DNA from: Williamsia muralis NBRC 105860
GTDB taxonomy: Bacteria > Actinomycetota > Actinomycetes > Mycobacteriales > Mycobacteriaceae
Direction of reading: 5' to 3'
Length of the DNA stretch: 64,000 nucleotides
Assembly: GCF_001598915.1 (NCBI RefSeq)
Contig: NZ_BDAP01000005.1
Span: 248,001 to 312,000 of the forward strand
The translations under genes and the position numbers were made by a program. Of this stretch, positions 46,987 to 56,847 are shown in pieces. The notes under the pieces are model-generated. The model saw only the letters and a list, made by a program, of their open reading frames with translations. It ran no database searches and had not been told where the DNA came from. How positions within the stretch are numbered: position 1 is the stretch's first letter; each line of letters begins with the position of its first letter.

Positions 46987-48035
46987 CCGTTTCGCAGGAC
47001 AAACCATCTCAATCCAGCGCCCCCGGGTCCGTTGGTCCCAATGGCCGCAAGTTGCTCCGGCTCGAGGCGCGCAACGCCGAGACGCCGATCGAGCGCAAGC
47101 CGTCGTGGATCAAGACCCGCGCCACCATGGGCCCGGAGTTCACCGAACTCAAAGCCCTGGTGAAGAGCGAGGGCCTGCACACGGTCTGCGAAGAAGCGGG
47201 ATGTCCCAACATCTACGAATGCTGGGAAGACCGTGAGGCCACCTTCCTGATCGGCGGCGAACAGTGCACCCGTCGGTGCGACTTCTGTCAGATCGACACC
47301 GGTAAGCCGAGCGACCTCGACCGTGACGAGCCCCGCCGGGTGGCGGAGTCGGTCGCCACGATGGGGTTGCGCTACTCCACCGTGACCGGTGTGGCGCGCG
47401 ACGATCTCCCTGACGGCGGTGCCTGGCTGTACGCCGAGACCGTGCGTTACATCAAGCAGCTCAACCCGAACACCGGCGTCGAGTTGTTGATCCCCGACTT
47501 CAACGCCGACCCCGACCAACTCGCCGAGGTGTTCGCCTCACGGCCCGAGGTGCTGGCCCACAACGTCGAGACGGTGCCGCGCATCTTCAAGCGCATCCGT
47601 CCCGCGTTCCGCTACCAGCGCAGCCTCGACGTGATCACCGCTGCGCGCGACGCCGGCCTGGTCACCAAGTCCAACCTCATCCTCGGGATGGGCGAGACAC
47701 CGGACGAGGTCCGCGAGGCCATGGCCGATCTGCACAATGCCGGCTGCGACATCCTGACCATCACGCAGTACCTGCGTCCGTCGCCACGGCATCACCCGGT
47801 CGATCGGTGGGTCAAGCCCGAAGAGTTCGTCGAGCACTCCACGTTCGCCGACAACCTGGGGTTCGCCGGCGTGATGGCGGGGCCACTGGTGCGTTCGTCG
47901 TACCGGGCCGGCCGTCTGTATGCCCAGGCGATGGCTCACCACGGCCGGGAGTTGCCCGCCGAGATGGCCCACCTGACCGACGGTGGCAGCGCCACCCAGG
48001 AAGCCACGTCGCTGCTCGCCCGCCTCGCCCGCTGA
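46983..48035 (+). CDS. lipA: Lipoyl synthase (radical SAM)
   Basis: A 350-residue radical SAM enzyme that inserts two sulfurs into octanoyl groups. Cluster motifs are [12 protein letters not shown] (auxiliary 4Fe-4S) and CTRRCDFC (radical SAM CX3CX2C); [19 protein letters not shown] and the closing RSSYRAG (Arg-Ser-Ser-Tyr) are conserved. GTG 46983 overlaps the lipB stop, giving coupled synthesis of the two lipoylation enzymes. Confidence 0.96.
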   Translation: MTVSQDKPSQSSAPGSVGPNGRKLLRLEARNAETPIERKPSWIKTRATMGPEFTELKALVKSEGLHTVCEEAGCPNIYECWEDREATFLIGGEQCTRRCDFCQIDTGKPSDLDRDEPRRVAESVATMGLRYSTVTGVARDDLPDGGAWLYAETVRYIKQLNPNTGVELLIPDFNADPDQLAEVFASRPEVLAHNVETVPRIFKRIRPAFRYQRSLDVITAARDAGLVTKSNLILGMGETPDEVREAMADLHNAGCDILTITQYLRPSPRHHPVDRWVKPEEFVEHSTFADNLGFAGVMAGPLVRSSYRAGRLYAQAMAHHGRELPAEMAHLTDGGSATQEATSLLARLAR

Positions 48036-48121
48036 CCCGGCACTCCGCCGCCACCGGACGTTGACCGTCGGGTTGGGACGGCCTGGTCAACTGATTTGGA
48101 TGGTTCAGTATCCTGGACCAC

Positions 48122-48862
48122 ATGGCTAAGGCACCAAAAGCGACAAAAGAGGCGAAGGCAGCAGCGAAGGCTGCCCGTAAGGAAGCGTCGCGGGCCCGCC
48201 GCAAGCAGCTCTGGCAGGCGTTCCAAATGCAGCGCAAAGAAGACAAGCTGCTTCTGCCCTACATGATCGGCGCGGTTGTTCTCCTGGTCGGCCTGGCCGT
48301 GCTCATCGGTGTGCTCACCGGATCGCTGGTGTTCGTTCTGCCGCTGGGCATCGTTCTGGGTGTGCTGATCGCATTCATCATCTTCGGTCGTCGTGTTCAG
48401 AAGACGGTGTTCACCAAAGCGGAGGGCCAGGCCGGCGCCGCAGCGTGGGCGCTGGACAACATGCGTGGACAGTGGCGGGTCAAGCAGGCGGTCACGGGCA
48501 CCGCACATCTCGACGCGATCCATCGGGTCATCGGCAAGCCCGGGGTCATCCTCGTCGCCGAAGGCGCGCCCCATCGCACCAAATCGTTGCTGGCACAGGA
48601 AAAGAAGCGGATTTCCCGACTGGTCGGCGATACACCGATCTACGACGTGACCGTCGGCAACGAGGAGGGCCAGGTACCTCTGAAGAGCCTCGAACGCCAT
48701 CTGAACAAATTGCCGAACAACATCAACAAGGCGCGGATCGACGCCCTGGAATCACGTCTTGCGGCGTTGGGCGGGAAGCAGCCCGGACCGGGAATGCCCA
48801 AGGGCCCGATGCCGCAGGGTGCGAAGATGCGCAACGTTCAGCGCGCCGCCCGCCGCCGCTAG
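48122..48862 (+). CDS. DUF4191 membrane protein
   Basis: A 246-residue protein with a basic, Ala/Lys-rich N terminus (TKEAKAAAKAARKEASRARRKQ) and two adjacent membrane helices (MIGAVVLLVGLAVLIGVLTG and LVFVLPLGIVLGVLIAFIIFG). A soluble C-terminal part follows, containing GKPGVILVAEGAP and RLVGDTPIYDVTVGNEEGQVPL. It matches the actinobacterial DUF4191 family (Rv2219 position). The function is unknown. ATG 48122 follows TATCCT by seven bases. Confidence 0.88.
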   Translation: MAKAPKATKEAKAAAKAARKEASRARRKQLWQAFQMQRKEDKLLLPYMIGAVVLLVGLAVLIGVLTGSLVFVLPLGIVLGVLIAFIIFGRRVQKTVFTKAEGQAGAAAWALDNMRGQWRVKQAVTGTAHLDAIHRVIGKPGVILVAEGAPHRTKSLLAQEKKRISRLVGDTPIYDVTVGNEEGQVPLKSLERHLNKLPNNINKARIDALESRLAALGGKQPGPGMPKGPMPQGAKMRNVQRAARRR

Positions 48863-48918
48863 TCCTCCGCACTTCGCACTTCCCCCACTCCGCACTTCTC
48901 CACACAGCTCCGCACAGA

Positions 48919-48985
48919 ACAGCGCCACCCGTTCTGGTCACATCCACTCTGCAGATGGTGGATGGGCCGAAACGGGTGGCGCTGT
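48919..48985. terminator. Nested inverted repeat between convergent genes
   Basis: Perfect 15-base arms ACAGCGCCACCCGTT (48919-48933) and AACGGGTGGCGCTGT (48971-48985) flank a spacer that forms its own stem (CATCCAC with GTGGATG). It stands between the DUF4191 gene and the RDD gene, which converge, so a bidirectional terminator is likely. Confidence 0.6.
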
Positions 48986-49007
48986 CGTCGGCGTGTGTGG
49001 CGGGAGG

Positions 49008-49475
49008 CTAGCGGGTACGGACCAACGCGGTACCGGTTGCCCGATCGTGCAGTCCCCGGCCATCGGCATCATTGATCAGAGGCGGAACCAGGAAGACGAT
49101 GAGGATCTGCCGGCCCAGCGATCGCAGAAGTCCCACCCGCTCGCCCCCGTCCACCCTGGCCACCCGCAAGCCGGTGATGAACTGGCCCGGGGTGAAGCCG
49201 AATGCGGTCAAGGTCACGGCTCCGACCACAAACCAGACGAGCAGGACGATCGTCGACAGCGACGACGACTGCAGGTCCTGGACAAACAGCAGCGAGATAC
49301 CGCCGCACATCAGCCAATCCACGAGCAGACCCACGCAGCGGTGCCACGACGACGCCAGCGCTCCGGGCCCCGATTCGGGCAGTCCGAGCTGTTCACCGCG
49401 GTAGGTGCCGTCGTCGACACCATCGTGCAGAGCCGACTGAGGGCCCGAGAGCCACGATCCGGTGATTCGTCCCAT
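49008..49475 (-). CDS. RDD-family membrane protein
   Basis: A 155-residue protein with two to three membrane helices (CVGLLVDWLMCGGISLLFV and STIVLLVWFVVGAVTLTAFG). The RDD signature is partly recognisable as WHRCVGLLVDWL with a later GFTPGQFITGLRVARVDGG. It corresponds to the small membrane protein beside glnA1 in mycobacteria. ATG 49475 follows TATGAT by six bases. The much longer frame upstream runs into the glnA1 promoter and gene and is rejected. Function unknown. Confidence 0.88.
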   Translation of the reverse strand: MGRITGSWLSGPQSALHDGVDDGTYRGEQLGLPESGPGALASSWHRCVGLLVDWLMCGGISLLFVQDLQSSSLSTIVLLVWFVVGAVTLTAFGFTPGQFITGLRVARVDGGERVGLLRSLGRQILIVFLVPPLINDADGRGLHDRATGTALVRTR

Positions 49476-49573
49476 TGCCCAATCATAGATGTGCTGCCGA
49501 ATCCGTCGGACCGGACGCGACTCGCCCCGACACGCCGTGATCGGTACCGTCGTTGCGTCGCGGACTTCCCTAC

Positions 49574-49611
49574 GTAACACAGGCGAAACACCGAGGTATC
49601 TGCCAAGCAAC
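49574..49611. promoter_or_regulatory. GlnR binding site upstream of glnA1
   Basis: Four pentamers at exact six-base spacing, GTAAC-n6-GAAAC-n6-GTATC-n6-GCAAC, match the actinobacterial GlnR box (gTnAC-n6-GaAAC repeated). A TAGAGT -10-like hexamer lies at 49650-49655, placing the box roughly 50-90 bases before transcription start, suitable for an activator responding to nitrogen limitation. Confidence 0.8.
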
Positions 49612-49736
49612 CTGGTGTCAATACGGTCAGCGGTGATGATCCGCCGCTCTAGAGTGGCAAGGACAGTCGTCAGACCCAGGTAGAACCCAAGAATCGGTCT
49701 GACTACAACGGGTACGAGTGAAGGAGTCACCCACAG

Positions 49737-51170
49737 GTGTACAACACAAAAGAAGAACTGCTCGAGGGCATCAAGTCCGAGGGCGTCGAATATGTCGACA
49801 TCCGGTTCTGCGATCTCCCCGGGGTGATGCAGCACTTCTCCATCCCGGCATCGGCTTTCGATGAGAGCGTCTTCGAGGACGGCCTGGCATTCGACGGATC
49901 GTCGGTGCGCGGCTTCCAGTCGATCGACGAGTCGGACATGATGCTCCTCCCCGACCCGGCGACTGCGCGGATCGACCCGTTCCGCAAGGCGAAGACGATG
50001 AACGTCACCTTCTTCGTGCACGACCCGTTCACGCGCGAGGCCTACAGCCGCGACCCGCGAAACATCGCCCGCAAGGCCGAGGACTACCTGGCCAGCACCG
50101 GCATCGCCGATACCTGCTTCTTCGGCGCCGAGGCCGAGTTCTACATCTTCGACTCGGTGTCCTTCAGCTCCGAGATCAACGGCACCCACTACCAGGTGGA
50201 GTCCGAATCAGGCTGGTGGAACACGGTTTCGCAGACCGACCCCGACGGTTCACCCAACCTCGGATACAAGGTCCGCCAGAAGGGCGGGTACTTCCCGGTC
50301 GCCCCGTACGACCACTACGTCGATCTGCGTGATGAGATCTCGACCAACCTCCAGAAGGCCGGCTTCATCCTCGAGCGCGGACACCACGAGGTGGGCACCG
50401 CCGGACAGGCCGAGATCAACTACAAGTTCAACACCCTGCTGCACGCAGCCGACGACGTTCAGCTGTTCAAGTACATCGTGAAGAACACCGCATGGCAGAA
50501 CGGCAAGACCGTCACCTTCATGCCCAAGCCCCTCTTCGGCGACAACGGATCGGGCATGCACGCCCACCAGTCGCTGTGGAAAGACGGCAAGCCTCTCTTC
50601 CACGACGAGGCCGGCTACGCGGGACTGTCGGATCTGGCCCGCCACTACATCGGCGGCATCCTGCACCACGCGCCGTCGCTGCTGGCGTTCACCAACCCCA
50701 CGGTCAACTCTTACAAGCGGCTCGTGCCGGGCTACGAGGCCCCCATCAACCTGGTCTACAGCCAGCGCAACCGCAGCGCCTGCGTGCGTATCCCGATCAC
50801 CGGCAACAACCCGAAGGCCAAGCGCCTCGAGTTCCGTTGCCCGGACAGCTCGGGCAACCCGTACCTGGCGTTCGCCGCGATGATGATGGCCGGCCTGGAC
50901 GGCATCAAGAACAAGATCGAGCCGCACGAGCCCGTCGACAAGGACCTCTACGAGCTCCCGCCCGAGGAGGCCAAGGGCATCCCCCAGGCCCCGACGTCGC
51001 TCGGCGCGGTCATCGACCGCCTCGAAGAGGATCACGAATACCTCACCGAGGGTGGCGTGTTCACCGAGGACCTGATCGAGACCTGGATCTCGTTCAAGCG
51101 TGAGAACGAAATCGAGCCGGTGCAGATCCGTCCGCACCCCTACGAGTTCTCTCTCTACTACGACGTCTGA
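49737..51170 (+). CDS. glnA: Glutamine synthetase type I
   Basis: A 477-residue GSI-beta enzyme, the main ammonia-assimilating synthetase. Visible are [18 protein letters not shown], the beta-subunit [45 protein letters not shown] (metal site), [18 protein letters not shown] (ATP site), NRSACVRIP and the adenylylation Tyr in [12 protein letters not shown]. That Tyr is the target of GlnE, encoded downstream in this window. GTG 49737 gives the N terminus expected from mycobacterial GlnA1; AAGGAG is ten bases upstream. A GlnR box precedes it. Confidence 0.97.
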   Translation: MYNTKEELLEGIKSEGVEYVDIRFCDLPGVMQHFSIPASAFDESVFEDGLAFDGSSVRGFQSIDESDMMLLPDPATARIDPFRKAKTMNVTFFVHDPFTREAYSRDPRNIARKAEDYLASTGIADTCFFGAEAEFYIFDSVSFSSEINGTHYQVESESGWWNTVSQTDPDGSPNLGYKVRQKGGYFPVAPYDHYVDLRDEISTNLQKAGFILERGHHEVGTAGQAEINYKFNTLLHAADDVQLFKYIVKNTAWQNGKTVTFMPKPLFGDNGSGMHAHQSLWKDGKPLFHDEAGYAGLSDLARHYIGGILHHAPSLLAFTNPTVNSYKRLVPGYEAPINLVYSQRNRSACVRIPITGNNPKAKRLEFRCPDSSGNPYLAFAAMMMAGLDGIKNKIEPHEPVDKDLYELPPEEAKGIPQAPTSLGAVIDRLEEDHEYLTEGGVFTEDLIETWISFKRENEIEPVQIRPHPYEFSLYYDV

Positions 51171-51209
51171 TCCGCCTCCGGCGAAGGACGTCTGATCCGC
51201 CACCGGCGA
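51162..51209. repeat. Tandem duplication of the glnA1 3' end
   Basis: Two 23-base copies (51162-51184 and 51187-51209) with a 25-base period differ at one position. The first covers the last codons and stop of glnA1; the second repeats the GACGTCTGA stop region just outside the gene. Confidence 0.8.
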
Positions 51210-51232
51210 TCAGCGCCTGAGTACAAACCCGG

Positions 51233-51269
51233 CCGGCCCGGTGAACTGTCACGCAGTTCACCGGGCCGG
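51233..51269 (+). terminator. Hairpin terminator after glnA1
   Basis: Perfect 15-base arms CCGGCCCGGTGAACT and AGTTCACCGGGCCGG enclose a seven-base loop, about 60 bases past the glnA1 stop. The following sequence has only two T residues, so it is an I-shaped high-GC terminator. Confidence 0.7.
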
Positions 51270-51370
51270 TTCGGCGTATCCAGGCCCACACCCTGCCCAC
51301 GGAATGAACCGTCGACCGCACCGGTTGGCGTGAAGAGGTTCACCCGTCACAACGTCGCAGGGAGTCATTC

Positions 51371-52030
51371 GTGAAGATCGGCATCATCGGAGCAGGCAAG
51401 ATCGGCGGAACCCTCACGCGCCGCCTCACCCAACTCGGACATGAGGTCCGGGTCGCCAACTCGCGCGACCCGCAGACGCTCGCCGACCTGGCATCGGAGA
51501 CCGGGGCCACCGCGGTGTGGGCGTCGGAAGCAGCCGAGGACGCCGATCTCGTGATCGTCAGCATCCCGCAGAAGAACACTCCCGACCTGGCGCCGGGCAT
51601 CGTGTCGGCGCGCAAAGCCGGTGCGCCCATCATCGAGACGAACAACTACTACCCGCAGCAGCGCGACGGCAAGATCGACGCCATCGAAGACGGCACACCC
51701 GAGAGCGTGTGGGTGTCGCAGCTCCTCGGAGAGCCGGTCTACAAGGTGTTCAACGGCATCTTCTGGAAGCACCTGCTCGAAAAGGGTGTCCCGGCCGGGA
51801 CACAGGGCCGCATCGCACTCCCGATCGCGGGTCCGGATGACGAGGGCAAGAAAGTCGTCTCCCAGCTCGTCGACGACCTGGGGTTCGATCCGGTCGACGC
51901 CGGAAGCCTCGAGGAGTCGTGGCGTCAGCAACCGGGCACCCCGGTGTACGGCAAGGACTACGGGATCGACGGCACCATCGAAGCGCTTGCGCAGGCGACG
52001 CCGGAACGCACCGCCGAGTGGCGCGCCTGA
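51371..52030 (+). CDS. NAD(P)-binding oxidoreductase, F420:NADP reductase-like
   Basis: A 219-residue protein starting with the dinucleotide loop KIGIIGAGKIGGTLTRRL, then VRVANSRDPQTL (NADP-preferring) and DLVIVSIPQ. The later TNNYYPQQRDGKID and VFNGIFWKHLLEKG resemble the F420-dependent NADP reductase (Fno) family and related proteins of unknown substrate. AGGGAG is six bases before GTG 51371. It stands alone between the glnA1 terminator and the FKBP gene. The F420 link is inferred from family only. Confidence 0.75.
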   Translation: MKIGIIGAGKIGGTLTRRLTQLGHEVRVANSRDPQTLADLASETGATAVWASEAAEDADLVIVSIPQKNTPDLAPGIVSARKAGAPIIETNNYYPQQRDGKIDAIEDGTPESVWVSQLLGEPVYKVFNGIFWKHLLEKGVPAGTQGRIALPIAGPDDEGKKVVSQLVDDLGFDPVDAGSLEESWRQQPGTPVYGKDYGIDGTIEALAQATPERTAEWRA

Positions 52031-52148
52031 CCCCACGAGCGACGTCCGCCCGCGCCGAGTGATTCGTCGCGGGCGGATGTGTTTGCGTCACAGCACATTC
52101 GCCGACCGCAGTGGTCGGTCAGCGATCGGCAACTGCTACGTTGCCTGG

Positions 52149-52739
52149 ATGACCTTCAAGCGTTTGCTCCCGGCCCTCATCGTGTCCTCGACGCTGATGC
52201 TGGCCGCATGCGGCTCCGACGCCGACTCCGCCACCTCCGAATCAACCGCCGCGGGGATCACCACCACCGCAGCACCCGCGGGATGCCCGACCGTGGCCCC
52301 GGAGTCCGACGTGGAACCTGAGTGGACGTTGCCAGGAAACACCGGTGAGGTCGCTGTCACCGGCTCCACCGACACCACCGCGCCCGCCATCGAGGTCACC
52401 ACACCCTTCTCCGTCGACCAGACGACCGTTCACACGCTGACCGAGGGTGACGGCGCGCTCGTGCCAGACACCGCGGAGGTGACGGTCTGCTACATGGGGG
52501 TGAACGGCCGCGACGGAACCGTGTTCGACAGCAGCTACGAGCGCGGCGTGCCTGTCGACTTCCCGCTCGACCGCGTCGTTCCAGGCTTCCAGAAGGCCAT
52601 CGCCGGTCAGAAGGTCGGATCCACCGTGGCCGTCGCGATGACCTCTGCCGATGGTTACGCGAACGGCAATCCCCAGGCCGGTATCGAAGCCGGCGACACG
52701 CTGGTTTTCGCCATCAAGATCATCTCCGCCGAGAGCTGA
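52149..52739 (+). CDS. FKBP-type peptidyl-prolyl isomerase lipoprotein
   Basis: A 196-residue lipoprotein with signal peptide LLPALIVSSTLMLAAC (lipobox Cys21) and a Thr/Ser/Ala-rich linker. The FKBP domain shows VTVCYMGVNGRDGTVFDSSYERG, FPLDRVVPGFQKAIAGQKVGS and the end ISAES. It should assist folding of exported proteins at the membrane. ATG 52149 follows TACGTT by six bases. Only one FKBP domain is present, and the flap residues deviate from the consensus YGxxG, so catalytic strength is uncertain. Confidence 0.85.
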   Translation: MTFKRLLPALIVSSTLMLAACGSDADSATSESTAAGITTTAAPAGCPTVAPESDVEPEWTLPGNTGEVAVTGSTDTTAPAIEVTTPFSVDQTTVHTLTEGDGALVPDTAEVTVCYMGVNGRDGTVFDSSYERGVPVDFPLDRVVPGFQKAIAGQKVGSTVAVAMTSADGYANGNPQAGIEAGDTLVFAIKIISAES

Positions 52740-52786
52740 TCAGAGGTCAGAAGTGAGGCCGCGGCCGGCTCGGTACCGAAGAGACG

Positions 52787-53770
52787 TCAGCTCGGTACCA
52801 GTGCGACCACCAGTGCGCGATGGTCGGACCTCGTCACCGAGAAGGTGGACAACGACGTCGCGGTGAATCCGCGTGTCACCACGTGGTCGATGCCGATCAG
52901 CGGCGGGTAGCTGCGATCGTCCGGGTAGGTCAACTGCACGCCCTCGCCCGCCTGCTCGGTCGCATCCCGGAATCCGCGCTCCAGCAGCGACCGGTACTGC
53001 GCGTGGTCCCATGTCGCGTTGAAGTCTCCGCTGACGATCACCCGATCTCCGGTGACCCCATGCAGCGTTTCGCGCAGGCGTTTCATCTCGTCCACCCATC
53101 GATCCGGGTCGTAGGGGTAGGGCGGGATCGGATGTACGGCGAAGACGGTGGTGCCGGGCGCGCCGGGAAGGTCCACGTCCGCACGCAGGTTTCCCAGCGC
53201 GAACCCGTTCAGTTCAGCAGTGTTGCGAAGGGGGTAACGGCTGAATATGCCGGTGCCGGTACCACCTTCGCCGGGTACCACGAACTCGTACGGCATCATC
53301 CCGCGTAGATCTGTGCCCTCGAGTGATGCAAGGGACTCGGGCGTGAGCTCCTCGACGGTGAGCAGCGCCGCCCCGGTCGCCCGGACCCGCGACACCACTT
53401 CCCCGGCATCGGCCTTGCCGAGCTTGAGGTTGGCCTGCACCACTGTCACCGACCCGCGAGTGGGTGCATCAGCCGCTTTGAACAGCGGCGCCTGGGTCCA
53501 GATGCCCACCCCCAAGAGGACAACGGCCAGCACGGTGGAGATCCACCGTCGTGTCACGGCGAGGATGAGGATGGCAGGAACGATGGCGAGCAACATCAGC
53601 GGTACGGCACTGGCAGCAGCGATCGCCACCTGCCCACGGCCTGGGAAGAAATGCAGCCACACCGCCGCCAGGGCAACCGCGAACAGCGCCCAGCCGATCA
53701 CCACGGCAAAGAAGTAGAGGACCTTGAACGCGGCTCCCCGGTCTGCCAGACGCTGCGAGCGCCGCCTCAC
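52787..53770 (-). CDS. Membrane-anchored endonuclease/exonuclease/phosphatase-family protein
   Basis: A 327-residue protein with three N-terminal membrane helices and an outside-facing EEP domain. Motifs are [13 protein letters not shown] (Asn), [11 protein letters not shown] (Glu), VHPIPPYP (His), [14 protein letters not shown] and [13 protein letters not shown]. The EEP fold includes DNases, lipid phosphatases and sphingomyelinases; the substrate is open. The GTG start overlaps the glnE stop (GTGA), so it is cotranslated with glnE, though a functional link is not evident. Confidence 0.85.
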   Translation of the reverse strand: MRRRSQRLADRGAAFKVLYFFAVVIGWALFAVALAAVWLHFFPGRGQVAIAAASAVPLMLLAIVPAILILAVTRRWISTVLAVVLLGVGIWTQAPLFKAADAPTRGSVTVVQANLKLGKADAGEVVSRVRATGAALLTVEELTPESLASLEGTDLRGMMPYEFVVPGEGGTGTGIFSRYPLRNTAELNGFALGNLRADVDLPGAPGTTVFAVHPIPPYPYDPDRWVDEMKRLRETLHGVTGDRVIVSGDFNATWDHAQYRSLLERGFRDATEQAGEGVQLTYPDDRSYPPLIGIDHVVTRGFTATSLSTFSVTRSDHRALVVALVPS

Positions 53771-56700
53771 CCGCCGAATACCTTCAGTACCACGGCTTTT
53801 GCTCGCCGGGTCACGCGCAGATAGTTGTCCAAGAACTCCCCCGAGTCGTCATCGTGCCATCCGGCCGCAAAAGCAACCGCGCGCAACGTCTTTCCCGGCG
53901 CCGGCAACTGGTCCACTGCCTTACCGCGCACCAGCACCAGCGCGTTGCGTGCCTTCGTCGCCGTCAGCCACGCCTCCTTGAGGAGGTGAACGTCATTCTC
54001 CCCGAGCAGTTCTGCCGAGCCGATGGCGTCGAGACATTGCAAGGTGGATGTGTTGTGCAGGGCCGGGATCCGGTGCCCGTGCCGCAACTGCAACAGCTGG
54101 ACCGTCCACTCGACGTCGGCGAGGCCACCTCGTCCCAGTTTCGTATGAGTTGCCGGGTCGGCCCCGCGTGGGAGACGTTCGGCATCCACCCGGGCTTTGA
54201 TCCGCCGGATCTCACGGACCGCATCCGAGGACACGCCGCCCTCCGGGTATCGGATCTGGTCGGCCATGTGCAGGAAGGCGACTCCGAGGTCCTCATCGCC
54301 GGCGACCTGGTGCGCTCGGAGCAACGCCTGGATCTCCCAGGCCTGCGCCCACTGCTGGTAGTACGTCGCGTAGGCGGCGAGGGTGCGAACCACCGGGCCG
54401 TTGCGGCCTTCCGGGCGCAGCCCGGTGTCGACCTCGAGCGGAGGGTCGGCACTCGGCGTCCCGAGGAGTTGGCGCACCCGGTCGGCGATCGAGTTGGCCC
54501 ACCGGACCGCCTCGGACTCGTCCACGCCCTCCACGGGTTCGCAGACGAAGAGCACGTCGGCGTCTGACCCGTAACCCAGTTCGCCGCCACCGAGCCGGCC
54601 CATGCCGATCACGGCCATCCGGGCGGGAGCGGGTGATTTCCGTTCGGCGACCGAGGCTTTGGTGACCACCGTCAGCGCGGCATTCAACACACCGGCCCAT
54701 ACCAGCGACAGCGCTCGGCACACCTGCGGGACGTCGAGCATGCCCAGGATGTCGGCCGAAGCAACCCTGGCCAGTTCGGCTCGCCGATGTGAGCGCGCCA
54801 CTGCGATGGCCGATTTGAGGTCACGCTGCCGGACGGCCGAGGCGACCATGCCGCCGACCACGTCCTTGGGATCGACCTCGATGAGCTTGGGACCCAAGGC
54901 GCCGTCCGCATACAACCGGATCACATCTGGGGACCGCATCAGCAGCTCGGCTGCGTAGGCCGAAGTGCCCAGCACCGTCATCAACCGTTCGGCGACCACA
55001 CCCTCGTCGCGGATCAGGCGCAGGAACCAGTCGCGATCGGCCGCTGCGTCGCACAGCCTCCGGTAGTTGAGAAGGCCCGCGTCCGGATCTGGTGTGCGAC
55101 TAAGCCATTCGAGCAACGTCGGCAGAAGCAGTTCCTGGATCTGACCGCGGCGCCCGGTCTCGGAGACCAGCGCTTTCAGGTGCCCCAGCGCGTTCTGCGG
55201 TTTGCTGTAGCCGAGCGCGCCCAGACGCCGGATCGCCGATTCGTCCGACAGTCTCAACTCGTCCTTGTCGAAACGTGTGACCGCTTCGAGCAACGGACGG
55301 TAGAAGATCTTCTCGTGCAGGCGGCGGACCCGATGCGACTGTCGTCGGATCTCTTCGCGCAGCACGCCCCCCGCATCGAGGTCGCCGGTGGGTCTGATGT
55401 GCGCGGCGCGGGCCAGCCACCGCATGGCCTCCACATCGGTGAACTCGGGAAGCGTATGCGTGCGCTTGAGCCGTTGGAGCTGCAGGCAGTGTTCCAGCAG
55501 ACGCAAGAACTCGTAGGAGGCAATGAGATTGGCGCCGTCGTCGCGGCCGATGTACCCGCCGTCCCGCAACACCGTGAGGGCCTCGACGGTTCCCTTGACC
55601 CGAAGCGTTTCGTCGACCCGGCCGTGCACCATCTGCAAGAGCTGAACGGCGAACTCGACATCGCGCAGCCCACCGCGACCGAGTTTGATCTCGCGCTCGC
55701 GCATGTCCTCGGGCAGCATCGACTCGACGCGGCGGCGCATCGCCTGCACGTCGATGACGAAGTCTTCGCGCTCAGAGGCCTCCCACACCATCGGGCTCAG
55801 CGCGTCCACGTACTGGCGGCACAGTTCCATGTCGCCGGTCATCGGCCGCGCCTTGAGCAGGGCCTGGAACTCCCACGTCTTGGCCCAGCGCTTGTAGTAG
55901 GTGACATGCGCATCGAGGGTTCGGGTGAGAGCGCCCGCCTTGCCTTCCGGCCGTAGCGCGGCATCCACCTCGAAGAAGGCAAGCGATCCCACGCGCATCA
56001 TCTCGCCGGCGATACGGCTGGTCTGCGCATCGGCGGGCTCGCTGACGAAGATGACATCGACGTCGCTGACGTAATTCAGTTCGCGCGCACCGCATTTGCC
56101 CATGGCGATCACACCGATGCGACAGGTCAGCGGGTCGTCACCGCAGATCTCGGCAATGGCGACCGCCAAGGCCGCCGTGAGAGCCGCGTCGGCGAGATCG
56201 GCCAAGAAGTTGCTCACATCGCTGAACCACAGGACCGGTTCGTCCTCGACGGTGGGCGCGAGGTCGCGGGCGGCCACCTGCAGCAGCAGGTCGCGATAGG
56301 CGAGCCGCAGCGCAACCACCGCTTTCGGGCCTGTCTCGCGTGCCCGGAACAGCAGGTTCCCGTTGTCTTCGTGTCCCGACTCGGGTTGTGCGTCAACGGA
56401 ATCGAGCATCGACTGCAGAACCTCTGCCGGTTCGGGCAGGTCCTTACGAGTCAGCAATCGCCACGCATGGTTTTCGGCGACGAGGTGGTCTCCCAACGCC
56501 GTCGACGAACCCAATACGGCGAACAGACGTCCCCTGAAACCGCGGTCGGTGCGTAACAGCCCGTCGATGTCCGCCCATTCCGGGCCGACGGCAGCGTGCA
56601 GCCGGACGAGCGCTCTGAGCGCGATGTCCGCACTCGGCGCGCGCGAAAGCGCCCACAACAGATCGACACTCTCTTCTGCATCCCAGCCGAGCGTCGCCAG

Positions 56701-56778
56701 ATCCGCAGCCGCTGTTGCTTCCAGCAGTCCGAGTCGGCCGACACTGGGCACTCGAGATCGCGAGGCAGGTGGGTTCAC
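53767..56778 (-). CDS. glnE: Glutamine synthetase adenylyltransferase/deadenylase
   Basis: About 1003 residues, a bifunctional enzyme that adds and removes AMP on the GlnA1 tyrosine according to nitrogen status. Two nucleotidyltransferase halves are seen: [19 protein letters not shown] and [19 protein letters not shown], each with the G-S/x-D-x-D motif, plus [18 protein letters not shown] and [19 protein letters not shown] in the corresponding linker helices. GTG 56778 gives the N terminus [19 protein letters not shown] expected from mycobacterial GlnE; ATG 56817 is an alternative. It lies between glnA2 and the EEP gene. Confidence 0.95.
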   Translation of the reverse strand: MNPPASRSRVPSVGRLGLLEATAAADLATLGWDAEESVDLLWALSRAPSADIALRALVRLHAAVGPEWADIDGLLRTDRGFRGRLFAVLGSSTALGDHLVAENHAWRLLTRKDLPEPAEVLQSMLDSVDAQPESGHEDNGNLLFRARETGPKAVVALRLAYRDLLLQVAARDLAPTVEDEPVLWFSDVSNFLADLADAALTAALAVAIAEICGDDPLTCRIGVIAMGKCGARELNYVSDVDVIFVSEPADAQTSRIAGEMMRVGSLAFFEVDAALRPEGKAGALTRTLDAHVTYYKRWAKTWEFQALLKARPMTGDMELCRQYVDALSPMVWEASEREDFVIDVQAMRRRVESMLPEDMREREIKLGRGGLRDVEFAVQLLQMVHGRVDETLRVKGTVEALTVLRDGGYIGRDDGANLIASYEFLRLLEHCLQLQRLKRTHTLPEFTDVEAMRWLARAAHIRPTGDLDAGGVLREEIRRQSHRVRRLHEKIFYRPLLEAVTRFDKDELRLSDESAIRRLGALGYSKPQNALGHLKALVSETGRRGQIQELLLPTLLEWLSRTPDPDAGLLNYRRLCDAAADRDWFLRLIRDEGVVAERLMTVLGTSAYAAELLMRSPDVIRLYADGALGPKLIEVDPKDVVGGMVASAVRQRDLKSAIAVARSHRRAELARVASADILGMLDVPQVCRALSLVWAGVLNAALTVVTKASVAERKSPAPARMAVIGMGRLGGGELGYGSDADVLFVCEPVEGVDESEAVRWANSIADRVRQLLGTPSADPPLEVDTGLRPEGRNGPVVRTLAAYATYYQQWAQAWEIQALLRAHQVAGDEDLGVAFLHMADQIRYPEGGVSSDAVREIRRIKARVDAERLPRGADPATHTKLGRGGLADVEWTVQLLQLRHGHRIPALHNTSTLQCLDAIGSAELLGENDVHLLKEAWLTATKARNALVLVRGKAVDQLPAPGKTLRAVAFAAGWHDDDSGEFLDNYLRVTRRAKAVVLKVFGG

Positions 56779-56847
56779 AACACACAACGGTACTGGTCGA
56801 GCTGTCGGCGGCACCATCAGCCCACACGGGCCGGCGCCGCCGGAGAG

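Noticed and set aside
48919-48985. Inverted repeat considered as insertion-sequence ends
   Set aside because: Only 67 bases in total with no transposase or target duplication; convergent flanking genes favour a terminator.
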